NCBI GenBank assembly: GCA_035578175.1
Contig: JAQMRL010000006.1
Location: forward strand, 59,065,001-59,129,000
DNA length: 64,000 bases
Direction: 5' to 3'
Origin: Catonia carolina
Taxonomy: Eukaryota; Arthropoda; Insecta; Hemiptera; Achilidae
Within the stretch, counting starts at the first letter, position 1. Every line of letters starts with the position of its first letter. The position numbers were made by a program, and so were the translations under genes. The notes beneath the pieces were generated by a model, which did no database searches, was not told the origin of the DNA, and saw nothing but the letters and a program-made list of their open reading frames with translations. This document shows, in pieces, positions 57,129-64,000 of this stretch.

Positions 57129-57735
57129 CTTATGGGTGCCAATTTTTAAAATTGTCATCTATCATTTTCTTATGTCCGTCCGACCGTCACACCCATATGT
57201 CAAAAGCTACACGGGACAACAAGAAACGCATTTTAGGTTCGTAATCTACACAAACAATTGGTGAGCCTCGATTGGGTTTTAAATTTCAATTTTGATAGAA
57301 AGTGGCCGAAAACCGAAAGTCAAAAAATCAAAGTCGGAATTTGGAAACACAAAATAGTGTCAATCGAACCTTCTTAAAGAAAAGATACAGAAATCATTGG
57401 ATTTGAAGTTCCAGTTTCGACCGAAAAGGCTTAAAACCGGAAGTCAAGAAATCAAAGTCCAAATCGTAAACAAAATTAGTGTCATTCGATTCCTCTTAAA
57501 GAGTAAATACAGAAATCATTGGATTTAAAGTTCCGGTTTTGACCGAAAGTGGCTCAAAACCGGAAGTCAGGAAACCAAAGTCGGAGTTAGCAAACAAAAA
57601 TAGTGTCATTCCATTCCTCTGAACGAGTAGATACAGATATCAATATCACTAATGGTTTTTGCCATAAATCAAATGTAAGCTTTTTTAAGAATGGCCACCA
57701 GCTATGAGACGGGTCATTTCTTGAAAGGTATTTTG
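57129..57735 (+). repeat. Minisatellite-bearing dispersed element, copy 3 (longest)
   Basis: Starts GGGTGCCAATTTTTAAAATT and ends AAGAATGGCCACCAGC then TATGAGACGGGTC. The first ~17 bases and the complement of the end region are related (GGTGGC-ATT-TTAAAA), so the ends are weak inverted repeats. Inside are three ~120-bp units, each with TTCCGGTTTTGACCGAAAGT-type and GTGTCATTCGATTCCTCTTA-type segments. Confidence 0.8.
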
Positions 57736-58185
57736 TATTTTATTTCAGTTAGGCTCACGCATAAAGTAATGTTGGTATCTATGTAATGATCAATCAAAAT
57801 AATTTAATTTAAATTTATTATGATGAATATTGTAAATTACTTTTTACTTTTTAAGTTTTATACAGTTGTGTAATATTACTATTACCTAATGAAATACAAA
57901 ATAAAACATTTTTTTTTTATAAGTTATTGTGTCCATTAATAGAAATATTACAGATCAAATGAAAATGAAACAAATTTTGAAAAAGTTTGAACCTACAACG
58001 CATGGTACGGTCCCCGCCTATCTCGACGAGACGAAGAAAAAAGGTCGCAGTGACCGTAGCGCTAGGACGCTTCCTTAAAGATGTTCAAAATTTTCGGGGG
58101 GCCCCCCTGAGCCGCAAAATAAAATTTTTGAAAAATTTTCAAAGATTAATCATTATCAAATTTACAACTCATGTTAGAAGTACTA
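57736..58185. other. Spacer with a GC-rich patch
   Basis: 57990-58110 holds CTCGACGAGACGAAG, CCGTAGCGCTAGGACG and the palindrome GGGGGGCCCCCC, out of keeping with its surroundings. Source unknown. Confidence 0.35.
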
Positions 58186-58240
58186 TAGGTCATCAGCCAA
58201 AAGGCTGGTTTGAACCTTTAGAGGCGTTCACACTTCTCAA
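58186..58240 (-). mobile_element. SINE1 3'-end fragment
   Basis: Complement of the last ~50 bp (AGGTCATCAGCCAAAAGGCT, GGTTTGAACC). The rest is missing. Confidence 0.7.
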
Positions 58241-58962
58241 AAGGCTGGACATTAGAGGTTTGACACTATACTTTGTCCAACAGTTGGAAAATAAAAGTTT
58301 ATCTTATTGAGGCTATATTATACTTATTATATTGAAACAAATTACGTTTACGATTAAAATTGTTTACGTTATTATTTGAAATATATAATTATGTGACAGT
58401 TGTTATTACATTTTTAGTTGAATATAAAAATTTATAGTGTAACGTACAGCATTTTCTTTGTTAAAATAAAATGCTATGAAATGATGAAACTAAGTTAAAC
58501 ATAATGTTTTGTTTTAAGTTAATAAGTTGAAAATTAATGAATATTTTTTAAATGCAGGTAAAGTTGATTACCAGTTAAATGTGTAATTTCCATTGCTGTC
58601 CTAAAAGAAAAAACTAAAATAATGTGATATTCAGTTTTCAGTAACTATTTAGGGGCCTACCTACATTTATTTTAAAGTTTTTTATTTCTTCTTAATTGTA
58701 GGTAGCCAATGTAGGAAATACTGTGTCTTTTAATTGAATATTTGGGCCTAACTACTATAATTTTTATAAATAATAGTCACTTATCATTTTAACTTTAGTT
58801 TAATTTACAATTAGAACTAAAACTTATAACTTATAACTTATTAAATACTACGTATGTTTGTAGGACAGATAGTAGCGGAGAGCGTATTACTCTATATAAC
58901 CAATGTTAAATTGGAATCGCCTTTCTTTCCCACAGTCTCAAGTGACAGTTTGATGTAATATA
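58241..58962. other. AT-rich spacer
   Basis: Nothing recognised. Confidence 0.4.
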
Positions 58963-59200
58963 AACAAGAGTTATTTCCTCTGGGAGCAATAAATTCATTA
59001 TACAGCAAGACCCTGGGTTGAATCAGGTGAAGATGTCATTTGCAGGGTGAAAAGTATATATATTTTTGGAGGGCCTGATGTGCTGATAAGCATGCTTTTC
59101 CACTCAGTGAAGAAGACAAAGTAAACCATCTCACTCCTCGTTTTACATAGTAAAACCTCTAGAAGTTCCAGCCTTTCGGCTAATGACCTAAACAAACACA
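58963..59200 (+). mobile_element. SINE1, 5'-truncated
   Basis: The sense 3' ~235 bp, from AACAAGAGTTATTTCCTCTG to GACCTAAACAAACAC. Confidence 0.8.
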
Positions 59201-60270
59201 GAAAACCTAGCTCAAATCGTACTTATTTATATCAAACTCTAATATATAATTCTGTAACTCCTAACTTAGGAATTCAAATGAATTTTTGAATGAATTTGTT
59301 GTGTTATTAATTTAATAAGGAGTAACATGCTACAATAATGAGTTAAGAGTGTTCGTTATAACCTTAAACAACAATCGAAGAAACTTGTAGACAAACACAT
59401 CAAAAAATTACTTAACTTTTATTACCGGTAGTTTGAAAAAAATCAATAAGGAAAACTTCATTACAAATTGAGTGAAAACATCTCTGTCATATGTACTGAG
59501 GACAATAATATATTTTCAATGACCATATTATATGTTATATCGTTAGTGAGTGCATGATTTATTTATTTTCATATATTCCACTGTATTTTTATGAAAAGAA
59601 TATATGTTATAAAAAGAATAACAACATAAAATGTGGTATTTAGAATTTAAATGGTACGCGTTGATGAACATTTGATTTAAGAGCTACTACGAAACAAATA
59701 GAAAAACACTGTTCAGTTTTTTTTGTGCAGACTATAAACACTATCTTCTTCAAAGATGTGGTCATAGCAATTGGATGTTGTACATAGAAAACATACGTAG
59801 CTGTATGTCGTAGCTAGTTTGGCGTTTATTATTATTATTTATTTAATTTAGTTTCACGTCCAGTTGAGGTAAGGATTTATGAGTTAGTGTGCCTCATTAC
59901 TTAGCACCGGGTGTGCCACAAATCATGTTATACAACTCAAGAATTAAATTTATAGTCTTCGTATTCATAAGGTTGGATTAGCAAACACTAGAGTTGGTTT
60001 TACTCTTTAGCTCCATATGTGATGGCTAGTATCAATTAAGGTGCGTACACACTAATTCATGGAAAAAACAACCATTAAATATAATGTTAAAACGGTTAAA
60101 ATAGCCTATATATGGAGAACATGCACAAAAAAAATTTTAATATTTGGAGATTTAAACTTATGTTAAACAATTATTTTAGATTCTAGTGTCAAATGTTAAT
60201 ACACGGAAAGTACAATTTTTTAAAATAATTTGGAACATCAAACATTAGTATATCAATGTTTGGTTTATCA
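59201..60270. other. AT-rich spacer
   Basis: Nothing recognised. Confidence 0.4.
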
Positions 60271-61345
60271 TCAGTCTCTCGACTCGTTTGATGCAGTTCT
60301 CCAAGCTGTTCTACCTTGCGCAAATCGTTTCATATGTACATACCTGTAACACCCTACATCATTTGTAATTTGCTTTATATATTCTAACCTTTGCCTCCCA
60401 CGACAATTCACTCCGTCAATATTACCCTCCATTATTGGTGGACCAAAACCAGGATGTTTTAAGATATGCCCCACTAGCCTATCCCTTCTTCTGGTAAGAT
60501 GCTTCCATATACTTATTTTTTCATCCACTCACCTAAGAACATCTTAATTACTTATTTTGTCCATCTACCTAATCTTTAACATTTTCCTATAACACTACAG
60601 TTCAAAGTCCTTCTTTTTTACATCCTTCTCCTTTCTACAGCCCCTATCACCGACGTTTCACTCCCGTATAATGCTGCACAACAAACATAGTGTTTTAAGA
60701 AATTTTTCCTAATCTGTATGTGAATGTTTGTAGTCAGTAAGCTGTTTTTCATTTCAAAGGTTTTTCTGGCTTGACCAATCCTACTTTTGATATCACGTGT
60801 GCTTCTACCCTCGTTTGTTATTTTACTCCCTAGGTAGCAGAATTCATCAACTTCCTGTACGTTTTCGTTGCCTACTTTTAAATTTTCCAACTGCTCTAAA
60901 ACACTCTTGCTGCTGCACAGCACTTTCGTTTTGTTCTTATTAATTTTCATGAAGTAATTCTCCTCATGATTTTATCCATTCTATATAAGATATCCTCTAG
61001 TTCTTTCTTTGCCTCGGCTAATAGCTACTACTACATCATCGGCGAATCGTAGCATTTTTATTGTTTCTCCTTGAATTTTTATTACTGCATCAATTTTTCC
61101 TTCACTTTATTTATAGCCTCTTGTATTTACAAGTTAAAAAGGAGTGTTGACAATGAACATCCTTGTCTTAACCTCTTCGTACAGCAGCCTCTTTTTCGTA
61201 CCCCTCAATTCTCAAAACATCCGTTTGATTCTTATAGAGACCGTAGATAACTTTCCTTTCTTTGTATTTGATTCCTAGCCTTTTCAAATTTTTAAACATT
61301 TTACTCCAGTCCAGATTGTCAAATGCTTTCTCTAAATCTAAATTT
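60271..61345 (-). pseudogene. Non-LTR retrotransposon reverse transcriptase, ~1.1 kb
   Basis: The longest LINE remnant here. On the reverse strand from 61345: LDLEKAFDNLDWSKM (motif A with its catalytic aspartate), GLYKNQTDVLRIEG, RQGCSLSTLLFNLYIQEAIN (motif B region), RFADDVVVAI (motif C, FADD at 61035-61046), then VDEFCYLGSKITNEGRSTRD and KHYVCCAALYGSE in an open stretch (60950-60618). After a ~90-bp break comes RRRDRLVGHILKHPGFGPPI and a cysteine-bearing end to 60271. Several stops and frameshifts lie between the blocks, so it is inactive, but the polymerase layout is legible. Confidence 0.85.
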
Positions 61346-61355
61346 TAGTTTTATC

Positions 61356-61710
61356 AATTTCATGACATTTAAACGTGAGGGCTCTGCTTGAGTGGTACTT
61401 TTCTCAAAAGTGTTAAAGCATTGTTAAATAAGTTACAAATATATTTAGTAGTGGTAAAAAGCTACAGAATTTGTAGATTTAATGTAATAAATTGTAAAGA
61501 AACTATTATCTAACAGACTAATTATTGCTAGTAAGTTTTGAGTTTGTACAGATTAAGTTTATATTACCTATATAGTTTTGACTTTATTAATGTTATTTAT
61601 AACTGACTAATCTTAACAACAAACTTTTAATTTATAAATTAATTCTTTAAACCAATTTGGATGTATGGAATCCAATTATGGGGCTCAGGAAGCTATTCCA
61701 ACATAAAATC
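61356..61710 (+). repeat. Left arm of a 350-bp inverted repeat (LINE copy)
   Basis: Reverse complement of 62858-63212 with moderate divergence: CATTTAAACGTGAGGGCTCT, AAATATATTTAGTAGTGGTA, TTTATTAATGTTATTTATAA and CCAATTTGGATGTATGGAAT all have inverted partners. The arms are two opposite-facing copies of one Jockey-like element. Confidence 0.85.
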
Positions 61711-61990
61711 TTGCCAAGGTTCAAACGGAAATTACTCCAAGATAATCACAGAATTACCTTGGTAAACAACGAACTGCATATTACATATAAAACGACTTGA
61801 AAACGAAAATTTACTAATACAAAATCTTTACTTCTCACATTTACCCGGCAATGTTACAGGTAGGCTTCATAAAAGATGGAGTAGAGACATTTTATAAAAC
61901 ATTTAAAAATTACTCGTAGATGTCTACAACAGAGTACTGTTTTCCTTTAACTTTAAGTCATTCACGTCATATTTTTACCCACTATCGCAA
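61560..61990 (+). pseudogene. Jockey-like LINE scrap, forward
   Basis: Translation in shifting frames gives NLDVWNPIMG (from K-IW-YG-QLW), ILPRFKRKLL and, further on, HLPGNVTGRLHKRWSRDI, a pattern of the Jockey ORF2 C-terminus. Heavily mutated. Confidence 0.5.
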
Positions 61991-62149
61991 ATTTACTAGT
62001 TGTATGTAGTCCAAATTTACAGTTGTAGTCCTTTAAAATAACAGCAAAATGAAGTGATTGATAAACTATTGCGTGAAACCTTATTAACCAAATTAAAGAA
62101 AAATGAGGTTGCAATATTATGGTCCTCTGATGAGATTACGTGACAAAGA

Positions 62150-62450
62150 GAATGAGACCTATAACTAATTGAATACCAAGAGAAACTAAAAATAGAAGGT
62201 AAATGGATCAAAGGAATCGAAGCAGACCTAGAAACTATGAACATTTCAAGAGAAAACATTTGAATAAAGACTTTTATAGAAACAAATTAAAATATTTTTT
62301 TAAACTTCCGCTTACAAAGGCGCAGAGAGTTGGGCAGACCTAGACAGAAGAATTAAAACAGGCTTTTAGTGTTAAAATGAAGGGATTTCATACTCAAAGA
62401 AAGCAGTTCAGGAATCCAACTAAAAAGCAAAGAGAAATTGACTGAGTAAC
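62150..62450 (+). pseudogene. LINE C-terminal fragment
   Basis: The forward strand gives IEADLETMNISRENI, KTFYRNKLKYFFKLPL, TEELKQAFSVKMKGFHTQRK in nearly one frame with two stops. This is the '.DL..M.I..E...R...R......F......T...W.EE....S..M..YW..RK' end shared with 2703, 30933 and 35130. It sits between the two inverted Jockey-like copies. Confidence 0.6.
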
Positions 62451-62639
62451 TAGTGCAAGCTTCAATGGGCTAGTCAAATATAAAATAAAAAGCCGAAAAA
62501 TCTACAATTGATTCTTAAGCAAAATAACGAGTGGATAAGTTTGCTCTGTTCTATATCATGAACGAAAAATCCCTAATGGGGAACTTCGTGGATTTAATTT
62601 ATGTATTGCCTAGTTGCTTTAAAATAAGTCTGTAGAATT

Positions 62640-63212
62640 TCTTCGTTTCAGCCAGGCTGTCTCAGTTGAATTGCCTAAGAGTGAGATGGCACGGTATTTC
62701 GTGTGTGATTTGAGTCTTCTTTGGTATTTTGCTGTATGGGCTGATTTATTTTTTAACTGTAGGAATCTGTAGATCTCTGCGTAATATGTTATTTACCAAG
62801 GTGGTTCTGTGATAATCCTGAGTAATTTCTTTAGAACCTTTGCAAGATTTTAATGTTGAAATGGCTTGCTGAGCCCCGTAATTCAATTCCATACGTCCAA
62901 ATTGGTTTAAGAATAAATTTATAAATTAAAAGTTTGTAGTTAAGATTAGTCAGTTGTAAATAACATTAATAAAGTAAAAAATATTTTATATAGGCTTCAT
63001 CTGGGCAAACTTAAAACTTACTAGCAATTAGTTTGTTAGAAGTTTCTTTACACTTTATTATATTAAATCTACAAATTGTGTAGTTTTTTACCACCACTAA
63101 ATATATCTGTAGCTTATTTAACCAAAGCTTTAATATTTTTGAGAAAAACAACACTCATTAATAGAGCCCTAACGTTTAAATGCCATGCCATTGATAATAC
63201 TGTTGTTTGATG
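62640..63212 (-). pseudogene. Jockey-like LINE scrap, reverse
   Basis: The reverse strand reads LIYKFILKPIWTYGIELRGS then ASHFNIKILQRF, a clear Jockey-clade 'KPIW-YG-QLWG-AS-SNI-ILQRFQ' block. The downstream frame decays. 62858-63212 is the right arm of the inverted repeat with 61356-61710. Confidence 0.7.
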
Positions 63213-63399
63213 TTCTAAATTATTAAAAAATTCTATACAAATGCAGATATTCTCCCTGTAAAACCATTTTGTTTCAGATCTGATCACTCAACTTTACACT
63301 TATTCCATCACGTAGTAGATTTTCTTCAACTGCTCTAGAAAAAGAACATGCTGCTGGAGTATTTTTTGAAATCAATTCAACCCACGCATCTACATGATC

Positions 63400-64000
63400 C
63401 TTTTATAATTATATATTCATACGAGGATTTACAGCCCGAGCCGTATCTCGGTAGTTACCACCGAAAAGCTGCTGCAAAGACATTGCCTCCTGCACACTAT
63501 TCAACCATGTCACTTCCGGCTTACCCCTCCTTCTTCTACCGGCTGGCGTCCACTTCCGTATCCTCTTGAGCCACCTACCATCCTCTGCAAATGACCAAAC
63601 CATTTAAATTGCTTCCGGAATATGGTATCCATGATATTTCTTTGAACCCCGATTCTTCTGCTAATTTCGGAATTCGGGAATCGATCGATGCGCAACACAC
63701 CACAGCTCCGTCTCTAGAAATCCATCTTCACCGCTTTTAGGCGATTCTTCTGTCTCTTTGTCAATATCCACACTTCTACACCATAGGTACGTAACAATCT
63801 CCAGGTTGAGCATGATAAATATTACTCTTTGCCTCCTTCTATACTTTATCATTCCAAAGGACAGAATTTAACTGCTCTATAACCCTTCCCCTTTGCGGAA
63901 TCTTGCTGTTTACTTCAACTGCACTTGTTCCACTCCTAACACTCCCAGGTATTTAAAACTTTCACAGCTAATCTTTTGTTTAATCCTTTTAAAGAATATT
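63400..64000 (-). pseudogene. Non-LTR retrotransposon C-terminal part, runs off the window
   Basis: Reverse strand from the right edge: CPLEWxSIEGGKE, LLRTYGVEVWILTKRQKNRL (the Y-G-E-W...L block), RRSCGVLRIDRFPNSEISRR, KQFKWFGHLQRM, then frameshifted RRRRGKPEVTWLNSVQEAM and DTARAVNPRMNI at about 63409. Same family as 24628-24960 and 53200-53428. Frameshifts near 63600 and 63720 show it is dead in the visible part; the rest lies beyond 64000. Confidence 0.8.

Noticed and set aside
1..64000. CRISPR array, operon or prokaryotic gene cluster
   Set aside because: No short regularly spaced direct repeats, no ribosome-binding sites, and no compact coding; all recognisable proteins are eukaryotic transposon pieces.

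Overview
This window reads as nuclear DNA of an animal, most probably an insect. It is very AT-rich, has no operons or densely packed genes, and is full of insect-type mobile elements: mariner (DD34D), a DD41D rosa-like mariner, Jockey-like and other non-LTR retrotransposons, hAT and piggyBac-like debris, and several tRNA-derived SINEs. The order cannot be fixed by reading alone. I found no convincing host protein-coding gene; the window looks like an intergenic or deep-intronic repeat landscape. Almost every recognisable protein piece is the carboxy-terminal end of a non-LTR retrotransposon or a broken transposase.

Layout. 0-6 kb: a three-unit tandem repeat (~410 bp unit), retroelement tails, a 1.1-kb palindrome, and a decayed hAT whose 3' end is tandemly duplicated. 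7.7-8.2 kb: a purine-rich stretch running into an unusually GC-rich block, possibly a promoter. 8.7-9.8 kb: two inverted mariner pieces. 11-19 kb: Jockey-like remnants, a near-perfect 0.9-kb palindrome (13.0-13.9 kb), an intact-looking tRNA-SINE with target-site duplication, and a LINE with a nested SINE. 19-33 kb: a minisatellite-bearing element, many SINE copies, LINE tails, a piggyBac-like MITE, and a 934-bp internally deleted DD41D element. 33-47 kb: more SINEs, a non-autonomous hAT with both ends, a 267-bp polypyrimidine tract, a GC-rich coding-like block and a head-to-head SINE pair. 47-64 kb: two further copies of the minisatellite element, a SINE interrupted by a terminal-inverted-repeat insert, two young tRNA-SINEs, and a cluster of LINE fragments that includes an inverted pair and runs off the right edge.

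I use four working names for SINE-like families. SINE1 is a ~398-bp element in 14 copies; five have plausible 10-13 bp target duplications. Its truncated copies keep the end CCTAAACAACAAC, so that is its 3' end. SINE2 has a tRNA head beginning CCGGGTTGGTCTAGTGG and is ~320 bp. SINE3 has a tRNA head beginning GCCGGCC and is ~170-190 bp. SINE4 is tRNA-like and ~150 bp. The most interesting observations are the two long palindromes (possible hairpin-RNA loci), SINE1 with its open 73-codon frame, and the dispersed elements carrying an internal ~120-bp minisatellite.
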